From NCBI RefSeq assembly GCF_900108565.1, contig NZ_LT629971.1, positions 1,860,001-1,924,000 on the forward strand: 64,000 nucleotides of DNA. Reading direction: 5' to 3'. Numbering within the stretch: position 1 is the first letter of the stretch; each line of letters begins with the position of its first letter. The stretch comes from Mycolicibacterium rutilum. Its GTDB lineage: Bacteria > Actinomycetota > Actinomycetes > Mycobacteriales > Mycobacteriaceae. Made by a program: the position numbers and the translations under genes. Below, piece after piece: positions 38,533 through 48,855 of this stretch. The notes beneath the pieces are model-generated. The model saw only the letters and a program-made list of their open reading frames with translations, had not been told where the DNA came from and did no database searches.

Positions 38533-40191
38533 ATGACCGACGTCTCCTCGATCCCGCCCGACCCCGACGACACCCGCGACGTGCTCACCGACCGTCAGGG
38601 CCACCCGATCTACGACAACCAGAACCAGCGGTCAGTCGGCGCGCGCGGGCCGGCCACGATGGAGAACTACCACTTCCTGGAGAAGATGAGCCACTTCGAC
38701 CGGGAACGCATTCCGGAGCGGGTGGTGCACGCGCGTGGTGCAGTCGCGTTCGGGTACTTCGAGGCGACCGGCAAGTGGGGCGACGAGCCGATCGAACGCT
38801 ACACCCGCGCCAAGCTGTTCAACACCGAGGGCAAGCGCACGGATCTGGCGATCCGGTTCTCGACAGTGATCGGCGGTCGCGACTCGTCGGAGGTGGCCCG
38901 CGACCCGCGCGGGTTCGCGGTGAAGTTCTACACCGAGGACGGCAATTGGGACCTCGTCGGAAACAACCTGGCCGTCTTCTTCATCCGCGACGCGATCAAG
39001 TTCCCCGATGTCATTCACTCGCTCAAACCTGATCCGGTCACCCACCATCAGGAGCCGGCGCGCATCTTCGACTTCATGTCGCAGACCCCTGAGTGCATGC
39101 ACATGATCGTGAACCTGTTCTCACCGCGGGGTATCCCGGCCAACTACCGCACCATGCAGGGTTTCGGGGTCAACACCTACCGGTGGGTGAACGCCGAGGG
39201 ACAGACGCATCTGGTCAAGTACCACTGGATGCCCAAGGCCGGCGTCAAGAGCCTGACCGAGGCCGACGCGGCGGCGATCCAGGCCACCGAACTGGGCAGC
39301 GCCACCAAAGATCTTTACGAGTCGATCGAGCGCGGCGAGTATCCCGAGTGGGAACTGCTCGTCCAGATCATGAGCGACGACGAGCATCCCGAACTGGACT
39401 GGGACCCGCTCGACGACACCAAGGTCTGGCCGGAGAACGACTTCCCGCCCAAGCTCGTCGGCCGAATGGTGTTGAACCGCAACGTCGACAATTTCTTCAA
39501 CGACAACGAGCAGTTGGCATTGGGCACCGGTGTGTTGGTGGACGGCATGGATTTCTCCGAGGACAAGATGCTGATCGGACGGACGTTCTCCTATTCGGAC
39601 ACCCAGCGCTACCGGGTCGGGCCGAATTACCTGCAACTGCCGGTCAACCAGCCCAAGAACGCCAGGGTTTCGACCAATCAGCAGGGCGGGCAGATGCAGT
39701 ACGGCGTCGATAACGTCGGCGCCAACCCGCACGTCAACTACGAACCGTCGATCACCGGAGGCCTGCGTGAAGCCGAAGCCCCCACCGCCGACGAGTACGG
39801 ACCGGAGTTCAGCGGCCGGATCACCAGAAAGCGGATTCCACGCACCAACGACTACGAGCAGGCCGGTCAGCGCTATCAGCTGATGGATCAGTGGGAGAAG
39901 GACGATCTGGTGAAGAATTTCGTCACCAACATCGGCGAGGCCACCCGCGAGGTGCAGGAGCGGATGGTGTGGCACTTCTTCATGTGCGACGACGAACTCG
40001 GCCAGCGGGTCGGGGAAGGCCTGGGCATCTCGGTCGACGACGTTCGTGATCTCGAACCGCTCAAGTCGCAGACGCTGTCCGAAGACGAGGAGCGCCGCAG
40101 GCAGCACCTGGGCAAGAACGGACCCCGAAATGTCGAGGGGTTGAAGATGACCCATTGCGTGCCCGACGAGCGCGTGGTGATGGCCACTTAG
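38533..40191 (+). CDS. Monofunctional heme catalase
   Basis: 552 residues. Catalytic His66 in [13 protein letters not shown], the Asn region [15 protein letters not shown], and heme ligand Tyr354 in [17 protein letters not shown] are present, as is the N-terminal [12 protein letters not shown] segment with [19 protein letters not shown]. The C-terminal extension after the core (about residues 425-552) is the helical catalase-related domain, without the flavodoxin-like domain of large catalases. AAGGA lies six bases before ATG 38533. It is distinct from KatG and destroys hydrogen peroxide in the cytosol. Confidence 0.96.
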   Translation: MTDVSSIPPDPDDTRDVLTDRQGHPIYDNQNQRSVGARGPATMENYHFLEKMSHFDRERIPERVVHARGAVAFGYFEATGKWGDEPIERYTRAKLFNTEGKRTDLAIRFSTVIGGRDSSEVARDPRGFAVKFYTEDGNWDLVGNNLAVFFIRDAIKFPDVIHSLKPDPVTHHQEPARIFDFMSQTPECMHMIVNLFSPRGIPANYRTMQGFGVNTYRWVNAEGQTHLVKYHWMPKAGVKSLTEADAAAIQATELGSATKDLYESIERGEYPEWELLVQIMSDDEHPELDWDPLDDTKVWPENDFPPKLVGRMVLNRNVDNFFNDNEQLALGTGVLVDGMDFSEDKMLIGRTFSYSDTQRYRVGPNYLQLPVNQPKNARVSTNQQGGQMQYGVDNVGANPHVNYEPSITGGLREAEAPTADEYGPEFSGRITRKRIPRTNDYEQAGQRYQLMDQWEKDDLVKNFVTNIGEATREVQERMVWHFFMCDDELGQRVGEGLGISVDDVRDLEPLKSQTLSEDEERRRQHLGKNGPRNVEGLKMTHCVPDERVVMAT

Positions 40192-40219
40192 CGCGGCGGC
40201 CGACCGGCATACTGGCCGG

Positions 40220-41368
40220 GTGAGTTCGTCGCCGGACGACGTCGACCAGGGTGGGCTCGAACAGGTTTCGCGGGCCGACCGGGTCGCGTCGCTGACCGGG
40301 GTCCGTGCCGTCGCCGCGCTGCTGGTGATGGGCACCCACGCCGCCTACGGCACCGGGGCGTATCACCGGGGCTACCTCGGAATGATGTTCGCCCGCATGG
40401 AGATCGGCGTCGCGATCTTCTTCGTGCTGTCGGGGTTCCTGTTGTTCAACGGGTGGGTGCGGGCGACGGCCACCGGGACCGCGCCGCCGCGGGTGCGCCG
40501 CTACGCCCGCAACCGGGTGCGCCGAATCATGCCGGCCTACGTGGTGACGGTACTGCTGGCCTTCGCGCTCTACGAGGTCCGCGAGATCACTCCCAATCCG
40601 GGGCACAGCTGGGCCGGGCTGGCACGCCACCTCACGCTCACCCAGATCTACAGCGCGGACTACTTCGCCGCCTACCTGCACCAGGGCCTGACCCAGATGT
40701 GGAGCCTGGCCGTGGAGGTGGCGTTCTACGCGGCGCTGCCCGTGTTGGCGTATCTGCTGCTGGTGTTGCTGTGTCGGCGTCGCTGGCGGCCGTCGATGGT
40801 GCTGGCCGGGTTGGCGGTGCTCGGCGCGCTGAGCCCGCTGTGGCTGATCGTCCTGCACACGACCGACTGGCTGCCCACCGGGGCGGGACTGTGGCTGCCG
40901 CATTACCTGGTGTGGTTCGTCGGCGGGATGACGCTCACTGTGCTGTCGCACATAGGTTTTCGGTGCTATGCGGTGGTCGCGGTGCCGGTCGCGGTGGTGG
41001 CGTACCTGGTGGTGTCGACTCCGATCGGTGGGCGAATCGACGCGCCCGCACTCGATCTCGTGCAGGACGTCGCCAAGGTGATGTTGTACGCGACGGTCGC
41101 CACCCTCGTCGTCGCGCCACTGGCGCTGGGCGACACCGGCGTGTTCTCCCGGATGCTGAGCAGCCGGCTGATGGTGTGGCTCGGCGAAATCTCCTATGAG
41201 ATCTTCCTGTTGCACGTCATCGTGATGGAGATCGTGATGGTGTCGATACTGGGTTGGCCGCTGTACACCGGATCGGTCGTGGTGCTGTTCACCCTGACCC
41301 TGGCGATGACGATCCCGGCCGCTTGGCTGCTGCACCGGCTGACGCGTCCCCGCCCGCAACAGGTTTGA
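40220..41368 (+). CDS. Acyltransferase family 3 membrane protein
   Basis: 382 residues with about ten membrane helices. The family core is recognisable: SLTGVRAVAALLVMGTHAAYGTG with the active-site His, IGVAIFFVLSGFLLFNGW, RYARNRVRRIMPAYVV and LWSLAVEVAFYAALP-like MWSLAVEVAFYAALPVL. Such proteins O-acylate surface carbohydrates or lipids; in mycobacteria possible targets include trehalose lipids and arabinogalactan. GTG 40220 is chosen. No glycan genes lie nearby except the large hydrolase, so the target is unknown. Confidence 0.9.
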   Translation: MSSSPDDVDQGGLEQVSRADRVASLTGVRAVAALLVMGTHAAYGTGAYHRGYLGMMFARMEIGVAIFFVLSGFLLFNGWVRATATGTAPPRVRRYARNRVRRIMPAYVVTVLLAFALYEVREITPNPGHSWAGLARHLTLTQIYSADYFAAYLHQGLTQMWSLAVEVAFYAALPVLAYLLLVLLCRRRWRPSMVLAGLAVLGALSPLWLIVLHTTDWLPTGAGLWLPHYLVWFVGGMTLTVLSHIGFRCYAVVAVPVAVVAYLVVSTPIGGRIDAPALDLVQDVAKVMLYATVATLVVAPLALGDTGVFSRMLSSRLMVWLGEISYEIFLLHVIVMEIVMVSILGWPLYTGSVVVLFTLTLAMTIPAAWLLHRLTRPRPQQV

Positions 41369-41474
41369 CGGGCGTCGAGGCGGGTACCACCCTGTCCGTG
41401 AGGATGATTGGGACCCTGCTGGTCCGGCACCCGGGCCTGTACGACGTGCTCGATGCCCTCATCGAGTTCGGTTA

Positions 41475-42269
41475 TCAGCGTTGGCCTTTCGGCAGAGATG
41501 CCGCCGCGTCGCCGCGGCGCGCCACCACGACCTGAGGACTGAGCAGGCCGCTGCGCAGGTCGAGCTCGATGGCGGGGTCGGCGTATTCGGCCAGTGCCCG
41601 CAGCGCCGACGGGCTGTAGGTGCGCAACGAGCTGATCACCCCGTCGTGGACGAACGGCAGCAGCGGGGCGAACGGCAGCATCGTCGCCAGCCGCACCAGG
41701 TGTAGCGGCGACGTTGGCCGGGGCAGATCGATGATCACCAGCGTGGCGGCCACCCGCGTGCCCTCGGCGAACACGCGCGCCGCCTGTGCCGGCGCCAGGT
41801 GGTGAAACGACAAGGCGAACACCGCGAGGTCGAAGGCCCCGTCGGCGGCGTCGATCGCGGTGGCGTCCATCTGTCGCACGGTCACCCGGGGGTGCTCGCC
41901 GAGTTCACCGGCGGCCATTGCCGCCACCGATTCCTCGTCGACGTCGGTGACCGTCAGCGACGCCGTCGGGTGCCAGTCGAGCAGCTTGCGGGACAGCCCG
42001 CCGTGCCCGGCGCCGAGTTCCAGGATGCGCGGGTCCGCGACGTCGGCCACCTCCGCCAGGGCCACCTCGGCGAACCGCTCGGTGTTGCCGAACCGTTCGC
42101 CGGTCCACTCCAGCGCGCGGATCACGCTGGTCTTGACCCGCTGGTCGACGTCGTCGCGGTCGAGGTACTCGAGCCGGTCGGTTTCCAGCAGCCGGTCCAG
42201 GCAGGACGCGTCGGGCCCGCCGCGCGGCATACGGTTGATGTCGATCAGCGACTGGGCCATGTGGTCCAT
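41475..42269 (-). CDS. Class I SAM-dependent methyltransferase, Rv3699-like
   Basis: About 264 residues. SAM motif I is [18 protein letters not shown], the acidic motif [17 protein letters not shown], then [25 protein letters not shown]. The C-terminal half is helical with a hydrophobic stretch ([20 protein letters not shown]). The substrate is not evident. ATG 42269 was selected, with ATG 42260 nine bases inside; neither has a good ribosome site. It is divergent from glpK with only 36 bases between, so promoters overlap or lie in coding sequence. Confidence 0.86.
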   Translation of the reverse strand: MDHMAQSLIDINRMPRGGPDASCLDRLLETDRLEYLDRDDVDQRVKTSVIRALEWTGERFGNTERFAEVALAEVADVADPRILELGAGHGGLSRKLLDWHPTASLTVTDVDEESVAAMAAGELGEHPRVTVRQMDATAIDAADGAFDLAVFALSFHHLAPAQAARVFAEGTRVAATLVIIDLPRPTSPLHLVRLATMLPFAPLLPFVHDGVISSLRTYSPSALRALAEYADPAIELDLRSGLLSPQVVVARRGDAAASLPKGQR

Positions 42270-42305
42270 GATGGACGACGGACTGCCGACACGAGGGGAG
42301 ACCAA

Positions 42306-43823
42306 GTGGCCGATTTCGTTGCCGCGATCGACCAGGGCACCACGAGCACCCGGTGCATGATCTTCGACCACGGCGGCGCCGAGGTCGGCCGCCACCAACT
42401 CGAGCACGAGCAGATCCTGCCCAAGGCGGGCTGGGTCGAACACAACCCCGTCGAGATCTGGGAACGCACCGCGGCGGTGATCATGTCGGCGCTGAACAAG
42501 ACGAACCTGTCGGCCACCGACCTGGCCGCGCTCGGCGTCACCAACCAGCGGGAGACGGCGCTGGTGTGGAACAAGCGGACCGGGCGGCCCTACTACAACG
42601 CGATCGTGTGGCAGGACACCCGCACCGACCGCATCGCCTCGGCACTGGATCGCGACGGCCGCGGCGACGTCATCCGCCAGAAGGCCGGGCTGCCGCCCGC
42701 GACGTACTTCTCCGGCGGCAAGCTGCAGTGGATCCTGGAGAACGTCGACGGGGTACGCCGCGACGCCGAGAACGGGGACGCGTTGTTCGGCACGCCGGAC
42801 TCGTGGGTGTTGTGGAATCTCACCGGCGGCACGCGGGGCGGGGTGCATGTCACCGACGTCACCAACGCCAGCCGCACCATGCTGATGAACCTCGAGACGC
42901 TCGACTGGGACGACGAGCTGTTGGGGTTCTTCGGGATTCCGCGTCAGATGCTGCCCGAGATCAGGCCGTCGTCGTGTCCGGAGCCGTACGGGATGACGCG
43001 TGAGGACGGGCCCGTCGCGGGGGAGGTGCCGCTGACCGGGATCCTCGGCGACCAGCAGGCGGCGATGGTCGGGCAGGTGTGCCTGGAGGCCGGCGAAGCC
43101 AAGAACACCTACGGCACCGGCAACTTCCTGCTGCTCAACACCGGCGAGAAGATCGTCCGCTCCCAGAACGGTCTGCTGACCACGCTGTGCTACCAGTTCG
43201 GGGATGCGAAACCCGTTTACGCGCTGGAAGGTTCGATCGCCGTCACCGGATCGGCCGTGCAGTGGCTGCGCGACCAGTTGGGCATCATCAGCGGCGCGTC
43301 GCAGAGTGAGGCGCTGGCGCGGCAGGTCCCCGACAACGGCGGTGTGTACTTCGTGCCTGCCTTCTCAGGATTGTTTGCGCCGTACTGGCGTTCGGATGCC
43401 CGCGGTGCGATCGTCGGGCTCTCGCGGTACAACACCAACGCCCACCTGGCCCGCGCGACGCTGGAGGCCATCTGCTATCAGAGCCGCGACGTCGTCGACG
43501 CGATGGAGGCCGACTCGGGCGTGCACATGGAGGTGCTGAAGGTCGACGGCGGGATCACCGCCAACGATCTGTGCATGCAGATTCAGGCCGATGTGCTCGG
43601 CGTCGACGTCGTCAAGCCCGTGGTCGCCGAGACGACGGCGCTGGGCGCGGCGTACGCGGCCGGCCTGGCGGTCGGGTTCTGGGAGAACACCGACGACCTG
43701 CGCGCCAATTGGCAGGAAGACAAACGCTGGTCACCGGACTGGACCGAGGAGCAACGCCAATTCGCCTATGCCGGTTGGCGTAAGGCGGTCGAGCGGACGC
43801 TGGACTGGGTCGACGTCGACTAA
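42306..43823 (+). CDS. glpK: Glycerol kinase
   Basis: Phosphorylates glycerol to glycerol 3-phosphate. 505 residues with ATP motif [19 protein letters not shown], the substrate region [26 protein letters not shown], and the ATP-site [21 protein letters not shown] 42306 follows AGGGGAG by six bases; the open frame upstream is antisense to the methyltransferase. No glycerol facilitator or glycerol phosphate dehydrogenase is adjacent. It converges with the aldo/keto reductase, sharing four bases at the stops. Confidence 0.97.
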   Translation: MADFVAAIDQGTTSTRCMIFDHGGAEVGRHQLEHEQILPKAGWVEHNPVEIWERTAAVIMSALNKTNLSATDLAALGVTNQRETALVWNKRTGRPYYNAIVWQDTRTDRIASALDRDGRGDVIRQKAGLPPATYFSGGKLQWILENVDGVRRDAENGDALFGTPDSWVLWNLTGGTRGGVHVTDVTNASRTMLMNLETLDWDDELLGFFGIPRQMLPEIRPSSCPEPYGMTREDGPVAGEVPLTGILGDQQAAMVGQVCLEAGEAKNTYGTGNFLLLNTGEKIVRSQNGLLTTLCYQFGDAKPVYALEGSIAVTGSAVQWLRDQLGIISGASQSEALARQVPDNGGVYFVPAFSGLFAPYWRSDARGAIVGLSRYNTNAHLARATLEAICYQSRDVVDAMEADSGVHMEVLKVDGGITANDLCMQIQADVLGVDVVKPVVAETTALGAAYAAGLAVGFWENTDDLRANWQEDKRWSPDWTEEQRQFAYAGWRKAVERTLDWVDVD

Positions 43824-44683
43824 CCCACCGAGGCCAGGAACTCGTCGCCGAGTTCGATGTCGGCGACGGCGGTGTTCTCCTCGAGGTGACGCACCGACGA
43901 CGTCCCCGGGATCAGCAGCACGTTCGGTGCGACCGACAGCGTCCACGCCAGCGCTACCTGCGCCGGGGTGCGGCCGAGCCGTTCGGCCTCGGCCTTGACC
44001 GCGGGATGGCCGAGCACCGGATTGTCCGGCGAGAGCGCCGAACCCAGCGGGAAGAACGGTACGAACGCGATGCCGCGCTCGACGCACGCGTCCAGCACGG
44101 GCTGCGCGGACCGGTCGGCCAGGTTGTAGGCGTTCTGCACGCACGCGATCTCGGTGCGGTCCAACGCTATTCGCAGATGGTCGAGGCCGACACCCGAGAG
44201 CCCGATGCCGCCGATGAGGCCCTCGTCGCGGGCCTTGATCATCACGGTCAGCTGCCGGTCGAACAGTTCGCGGTCCACCGGCGCCACCGCGGTGGGATCA
44301 CCTGAGTGGATCCGCAGGTTGACCGCCGCCAGCCGGTCGGTGTCGAGGGTGCGCAGGTTCTCCTCGATGCCGGCCCGCAGCTCGTCGGGCTGCTGGGCGC
44401 CCAGCCAGGCGCCGGCGTCGTCACGACGCCCACCCACCTTGCTGACCAGCGCGAGGTCGGCCGGATACGGGTGCAGCGCCTCGCGGATCAGCTCGTTGGC
44501 CACGTTCGGGCCGTAGAACTGCGCGGTGTCGATGTGGTTGATCCCGAGCTCGATCACCCGGCGCAACACGGCGAGCGCCTGGTCACGGTCGCGGGGTGGC
44601 CCGAAGACGCCCGGACCGGGCAGTTGCATGGCGCCGAAGCCGACGCGGCCGACGTGAAATGAGCCCAGCGGGAAGGTCTGCAT
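43820..44683 (-). CDS. Aldo/keto reductase
   Basis: 287 residues, NADPH-dependent TIM-barrel reductase. The catalytic set is visible: Asp and Tyr in [11 protein letters not shown], Lys in LALVSKVGG, and the His-equivalent in NLRIHSGD. The NADP site is [13 protein letters not shown]. Family members reduce aldehydes and ketones of many kinds; no substrate clue is present. ATG 44683 is preferred over TTG 44689. Confidence 0.92.
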   Translation of the reverse strand: MQTFPLGSFHVGRVGFGAMQLPGPGVFGPPRDRDQALAVLRRVIELGINHIDTAQFYGPNVANELIREALHPYPADLALVSKVGGRRDDAGAWLGAQQPDELRAGIEENLRTLDTDRLAAVNLRIHSGDPTAVAPVDRELFDRQLTVMIKARDEGLIGGIGLSGVGLDHLRIALDRTEIACVQNAYNLADRSAQPVLDACVERGIAFVPFFPLGSALSPDNPVLGHPAVKAEAERLGRTPAQVALAWTLSVAPNVLLIPGTSSVRHLEENTAVADIELGDEFLASVG

Positions 44684-44729
44684 GCTCAATGCGTACGCCT
44701 TCCGCGCCGGGCTTATTCCGGTCTGCCGA

Positions 44730-45449
44730 CTATTCGGATTCGCCGAGGATTCCGTAGATCTCGCGGCGGGCGTTGTTGACGATGTCGACGATGCGCTGCT
44801 GTTGCTCCTCGGTGGCGGCGAACGTTGATTGCGCGACGGCGCCCATCAGCTGTCCGACGGCGCTGCGCAGGTTGGCGTGGCCGGGCGCCTCGTCTTTGAG
44901 ATTGTCGGTGATTTCCTCCCACGGCGGGGTCTCGATCTTCTCCGCCGCGGCGCGGCCGTCCTCGGTGAGCTCGAATAGCTTTTTGCTGCCCTCGGCTTCG
45001 CTGCTCACCGCCAGACCTTCGTCGACGAGTAGCTGCAACGTGGGGTAGATCGATCCGGGGCTGGGCCGCCACAGGTTCTGGCTGCGCTCGGCGATCTCCT
45101 GGATCATCTCGTAGCCGTGCATCGGCCGTTCGGCGAGCAGGCGCAGGAGGGCGGCGCGCACGTCGCCGCGGCGGCCGCGGCCCCGACCGCCGCGCCGGTG
45201 TCCGCGCGGCCCGCCGGTCCCAAACATGCGCGGGTCGAAGCCGAACTCGAAGCCCCGCCCGGGTCCGAAACCAGAGCCGAAGCCAGGTCCGAACCCGGCG
45301 CCGGGCGCCTGCTGGCGGAACTGCTCACGCATGGTGTGGCGCAGTTCGCGCCGGGCGTGGCGACGCTGTTGGTGCATCGCCCGCCGGTCGAACGGGGTGA
45401 AGCCACCGGGGCCGAAGCCGCCGGGCGGCGGGGTGAATGGGTTGGTCAT
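44730..45449 (-). CDS. PadR-family regulator with long Gly/Arg-rich N-terminus
   Basis: 239 residues. The N-terminal 95 residues are low complexity (PPPGGFGPGGFTPF, then GFGPGFGSGFGPGRGFEFGFD, and a basic GHRRGGRGRGRRGD stretch). The PadR winged helix follows: VRAALLRLLAERPMHGYEMIQEIAERS, PSPGSIYPTLQLLVDEGLAV, LFELTEDGRAAAE, then a helical C-terminal dimerisation arm. The basic Gly/Arg stretch could add non-specific DNA or RNA contacts. A strong inverted repeat (45486-45516) just upstream is the likely operator. Confidence 0.9.
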   Translation of the reverse strand: MTNPFTPPPGGFGPGGFTPFDRRAMHQQRRHARRELRHTMREQFRQQAPGAGFGPGFGSGFGPGRGFEFGFDPRMFGTGGPRGHRRGGRGRGRRGDVRAALLRLLAERPMHGYEMIQEIAERSQNLWRPSPGSIYPTLQLLVDEGLAVSSEAEGSKKLFELTEDGRAAAEKIETPPWEEITDNLKDEAPGHANLRSAVGQLMGAVAQSTFAATEEQQQRIVDIVNNARREIYGILGESE

Positions 45450-45485
45450 GTCTGTTTCCTTCGTTCGAGAGGAAACACGTGATGT

Positions 45486-45516
45486 GTCTCCGATACGTTG
45501 ACGATATATCGGAGAC
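45486..45516. promoter_or_regulatory. Inverted repeat operator upstream of the padR gene
   Basis: Arms GTCTCCGATA (45486-45495) and TATCGGAGAC (45507-45516) are perfect complements 11 bases apart, and the second arm lies within a perfect palindrome CGATATATCG (45502-45511). It sits 37 bases before the PadR start, consistent with autorepression. Confidence 0.6.
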
Positions 45517-45535
45517 TATCGCGACGCAAGGTCGA

Positions 45536-45898
45536 TCAGTAGATCGGGTTGAAGTAGTCCGTGCCGCCGACGGGGCACTCGACCTTCGCCTTCCACGTCG
45601 TGCCGGTCTGGACACCTGGAAACCACAGGTTGTGAGACTGGTTGGCCTGCAGGTGGAACGGCACCTTGTAGACCGGCAGCGGCTTGACGGTCTGCCATCC
45701 GAACCACGGTTCGGCGCTGTAGAAGCACAGCCCCTCGCTGCCGGTGGAGTTGATCTGGACGGTGACGCCGAACGCGTCGCTGCTGGTGTTGATCGTGGAC
45801 GCCGCGTGGGCCGTTCCGGCGCCCGTGAGTGCCAAGGCCGGTGCCGCGAGGACCGCGGTGACGCCTGCGAGGATCGATGCCGTCAGTTTGCGCTTCAT
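45536..45898 (-). CDS. Small secreted protein
   Basis: 120 residues with an excellent signal peptide (MKRKLTASILAGVTAVLAAP, cleavage after GTAHA near residue 32). The mature domain of about 88 residues is beta-rich and aromatic (GLCFYSAEPWFGWQTVKPLPVYKVPFHL, NLWFPGVQTGTTWKAKVECPV) with two Cys residues that can pair. AGGAG lies seven bases before the ATG. No family recognised; similar small secreted proteins are common in mycobacteria. Confidence 0.85.
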   Translation of the reverse strand: MKRKLTASILAGVTAVLAAPALALTGAGTAHAASTINTSSDAFGVTVQINSTGSEGLCFYSAEPWFGWQTVKPLPVYKVPFHLQANQSHNLWFPGVQTGTTWKAKVECPVGGTDYFNPIY

Positions 45899-45960
45899 GG
45901 TGTTGCTCCTTCTCGTTGGCACGGCCCCCGGTGGGCCGTTACATGAGTAGGAGCAGCGGG

Positions 45961-46518
45961 CTAGGTCGGGTCTGACACTTTTTCCGCATCGAAGTTTCGG
46001 CGGCCGATCGCGTCGATGACCGAGCGTGCCCACTCGGCTTCCATCGCGTTCAGGCGCAGGCCGTAGTCGAGCGCCGCCAACCCGTAGAACAAGCCGTCGT
46101 CGGGGTCCTTGCCGGTGATCTCGTCGCGCAGGGTCTGGAGGCGGGCGACCTCGGCGTCCGCGTGGTCGGCCATCGCCGCGAGGTGCTCTCGCGCCTGGTC
46201 GGCGGAGACCTCGCCGAGCAGGAAGATGCGCAGCAGGCGCGGGCTGCGAAACGGTGGGTCGTCGGTCGGATCGGTCACCCATCGCCGCAGTTCGGCACGA
46301 CCGGTCTCGGTGATCCGGTACTCCTTGCGGCCGCGGGGGCCGACTGCCGAGACCTCGATCAGCCCGCCGTCGGCGAGCTTGTTCAGCTCGCTGTAGAGCT
46401 GGCTTTGGGTTGCCGGCCAGACGTTCGCCATCGACTGCTCGAAGTATCGCAGCAGGTCGTATCCGCTGCCCGGCTGCTGCGCCAGCAGGCCGAGTGCGGC
46501 GATTCGCAAACTCACCAC
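45961..46518 (-). CDS. PadR-family regulator beside a carotenoid oxygenase
   Basis: About 185 residues: winged helix (LRIAALGLLAQQPGSGYDLLRYFEQSMANVWPATQSQLYSELNKLADGGLIEV, then YRITETGRAELRRW) and a C-terminal Vir-like dimer domain (LLGEVSADQAREHLAAMADHADAEVARL). GTG 46518 is chosen because the longer frame would translate the operator region. The palindromes at 46538-46561 separate it from the divergent carotenoid oxygenase gene, which it very probably represses along with itself. PadR effectors are often phenolic or aromatic compounds. Confidence 0.9.
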   Translation of the reverse strand: MVSLRIAALGLLAQQPGSGYDLLRYFEQSMANVWPATQSQLYSELNKLADGGLIEVSAVGPRGRKEYRITETGRAELRRWVTDPTDDPPFRSPRLLRIFLLGEVSADQAREHLAAMADHADAEVARLQTLRDEITGKDPDDGLFYGLAALDYGLRLNAMEAEWARSVIDAIGRRNFDAEKVSDPT

Positions 46519-46537
46519 GTGATGATAGCTCCACTCT

Positions 46538-46561
46538 TGACATGTCACTGATGACATGTCA
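46538..46561. promoter_or_regulatory. PadR operator: two TGACATGTCA palindromes
   Basis: TGACATGTCA occurs twice (46538-46547, 46552-46561), four bases apart. Across the pair the sequence ATGT-n8-ACAT (46542-46557) matches the operator pattern known for PadR proteins. It lies between the divergent padR and carotenoid oxygenase genes. Confidence 0.75.
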
Positions 46562-46590
46562 GTGTCGACCTATCGACGTGAGGAGCCATC

Positions 46591-47925
46591 ATGACCGAGA
46601 CCTCGGATTCCACGCTGTTCGGCACCGATCAGTTCTTCCAGACCGGCAACTACGCGCCGGTCGCCGATGAGCTGACCGCCCACGACCTGCCGGTGCAGGG
46701 CGCCATCCCCGCCGACCTCGACGGCTGGTACCTGCGCAACGGACCCAACCCGCGGCAGGCCACCGCACACTGGTTCACCGGCGACGGGATGATCCACGGC
46801 GTGCGGATCGAGGGCGGCCGCGCCCGCTGGTACCGCAACCGCTGGGTCCGCACCGACAGCTTCATCGACCCGTTCCCGCTCTACAACGCCGACGGAACCC
46901 GCAACCTGCGGGCCAGCGTCGCCAACACCCACGTCGTCAACCACGCCGGCAAGACGCTGGCGCTGGTCGAGTCGTCGCTGCCGTACGAGATCACCAACGA
47001 CCTGGAAACCGTCGGCGCCTACGACTTCGGCGGCAAGCTCGTCGACTCGATGACCGCACATCCGAAGATCTGCCCGACGACCGGCGAACTGCACTTCTTC
47101 GGCTACGGCAACATCTTCACGCCGCACGTCACCTATCACCGCGCCGACGCCAATGGCGAGCTGACCGTCAACCGGCCGCTCGACGTGCCCAAGTTGACGA
47201 TGATGCACGACTTCGCGCTGACCCCGTCGTACGTGATCTTCATGGACCTGCCGATCGTGTTCGACCTCGACATCGCGATGACCGGCGAACGGGACATGCC
47301 CTACCGGTGGGACGACGACTACGGCGCCCGCTTCGGGCTACTGCGCCGCGACGACCCGTTCGGCGAGGTTCGTTGGTTCGACATCGACCCGTGTTACGTG
47401 TTCCACGTCGCCAACGCCTACGAAGCAGACAACAGCGTGGTGCTGCAGGCGGTCCGCTATCCCGAACTGTGGCGCGGCACCAGCGGTTTCGAGGCCGACG
47501 GTGTGCTGTGGACGTGGACGATCGACCTGGCCACCGGACGGGTCAGTGAGCGTCAGCTCGATGATCGCGCCGTCGAGTTCCCGCGCATCGACGACCGGTT
47601 GGCGACGCTGCCCGCGCGCTACTCGGTGGCCGTCGGCGACGGGAAGCTGCTGCGCTACGACCTGAGCACCGGCGACGCCGTCGAGCACGGCTTCGGACCG
47701 GCGGACGCCGCAGGCGGCCCGGGCGAGGCGGTGTTCGTGCCGTCCGCGTCGGGACCGGCCGACGAGAGCAGCGGCTGGTACCTCGGCTACGTCTACGACC
47801 CGGTGCGCGACGGCAGCGACCTGGTGATCATCGACGCCGCCGATTTCGCAGGCCCGCCGGTAACGAGAATCCAACTACCGCAACGCGTCCCGTACGGCTT
47901 CCACGGAAACTGGATCGCCGGCTGA
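46591..47925 (+). CDS. Carotenoid cleavage oxygenase family protein
   Basis: 444-residue seven-bladed propeller dioxygenase. The four iron-binding His residues are present: His157 (TAHPKIC), His206 (MMHDFAL), His272 (FHVANAY) and His438 (FHGNWIAG). The entry motif GWYLRNGPNPR and FTGDGMIHGV are typical. Relatives cleave carotenoids, apocarotenoids, stilbenes or lignin-derived phenylpropenes; a PadR regulator (aromatic sensing) favours the last class, as inference. ATG 46591 lies 29 bases after the operator. Confidence 0.93.
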   Translation: MTETSDSTLFGTDQFFQTGNYAPVADELTAHDLPVQGAIPADLDGWYLRNGPNPRQATAHWFTGDGMIHGVRIEGGRARWYRNRWVRTDSFIDPFPLYNADGTRNLRASVANTHVVNHAGKTLALVESSLPYEITNDLETVGAYDFGGKLVDSMTAHPKICPTTGELHFFGYGNIFTPHVTYHRADANGELTVNRPLDVPKLTMMHDFALTPSYVIFMDLPIVFDLDIAMTGERDMPYRWDDDYGARFGLLRRDDPFGEVRWFDIDPCYVFHVANAYEADNSVVLQAVRYPELWRGTSGFEADGVLWTWTIDLATGRVSERQLDDRAVEFPRIDDRLATLPARYSVAVGDGKLLRYDLSTGDAVEHGFGPADAAGGPGEAVFVPSASGPADESSGWYLGYVYDPVRDGSDLVIIDAADFAGPPVTRIQLPQRVPYGFHGNWIAG

Positions 47926-48855
47926 GCGGATGCCCGCCCGGTAGCCATTCGGGCTGACACCGTAGGCGCGTTTGAACGCACTGCTCAGCGCGAACGGCGT
48001 GCGGTAGCCGACCTGCCGGGCGACCGCCGTGATCGTCGCCTCGCCGGAGGCGAGCAGGTCGGCCGCCATCGCCAGCCGCCAGCCGGTGAGGAATGCGATC
48101 GGGGGTTCACCGACCTGATCCGTGAACCGGCGCGCCAGCACTGCGCGCGACGAGCCAACGGCGGCAGCGAGATTCGCGACAGTCCACGGATGCGCCGGGT
48201 TGTTGTAGATGAGTTTGAGCGCCGGACCGACGATCGGGTCGCGCTCGGCATGCCACCATGCGGGCGCGTTACCGTCGCGGCCGAACCAGGTCCGCAGTGC
48301 CGCGACCAGCAGCACGTCTAGCAGCCGGTCGAGGTAAACCTCTTGCCCCGCACCGTCGTAACCGGCCTCCTCGCTGAGCAGCCCCACCAGCGGGCAGTCC
48401 CACTCGTCGGCGCGGATGACGACCACCTGGGGTAGCGCGTCGAGCAGTCGCGCGCTGACCTCGCTGCGGCCCTCGTAGGCGCAGATCACCGATCGCGTGC
48501 TGCCGCGGCGGCTGTTGCCCCACGTGCGGACCCCGAGTGCCATCTCGATGGCGAGCGACTCGCCCGACACCGTCGTGCAGCGCTGGCCGGGATGGATGAC
48601 GACCATCGGTGGGGTGGCCGGATCGTCGGCGTAGACATAGCGCTGGGTGCCGCGGGTCAGGGCCACGTCGCCCGCGTGTAGCCAAGTGGTGCCGGTGGAT
48701 TCGCCGATGAGCGCGGCGCTGCCGTGCGTCTGGCAGATCACGGTCAGCGGTGCGTCGTCGCGGACGCTCATCGCCCACGGCGGATCCATCATCATCCGCA
48801 GCACGAACGCCCCGCGGGCGCGTACCCCGTCGAGCAGACCCACCACGGCGTCCAC
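47875..48855 (-). CDS. AraC-family regulator with cupin-type N-terminal domain
   Basis: 326 residues. The N-terminal cupin_6-like domain (ICQTHGSAALIGESTGTTWLHAGDVALTRG) probably binds an effector; the C-terminal double helix-turn-helix is clear (WTVANLAAAVGSSRAVLARRFTDQVG and ITAVARQVGYRTPFALSSAFKRAYGVSPNGYR). GTG 48855 is used. The 3' end overlaps the carotenoid oxygenase gene by 51 bases on the opposite strand. It is divergent from the DUF1772 gene, a possible target. Confidence 0.92.
   Translation of the reverse strand: MDAVVGLLDGVRARGAFVLRMMMDPPWAMSVRDDAPLTVICQTHGSAALIGESTGTTWLHAGDVALTRGTQRYVYADDPATPPMVVIHPGQRCTTVSGESLAIEMALGVRTWGNSRRGSTRSVICAYEGRSEVSARLLDALPQVVVIRADEWDCPLVGLLSEEAGYDGAGQEVYLDRLLDVLLVAALRTWFGRDGNAPAWWHAERDPIVGPALKLIYNNPAHPWTVANLAAAVGSSRAVLARRFTDQVGEPPIAFLTGWRLAMAADLLASGEATITAVARQVGYRTPFALSSAFKRAYGVSPNGYRAGIRSAGDPVSVEAVRDALR

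Noticed and set aside
41398..41535. 45-codon plus-strand frame (GTG start, [21 protein letters not shown])
   Set aside because: Protein-like in part, but overlaps the methyltransferase 3' end antisense and has no clear ribosome site.
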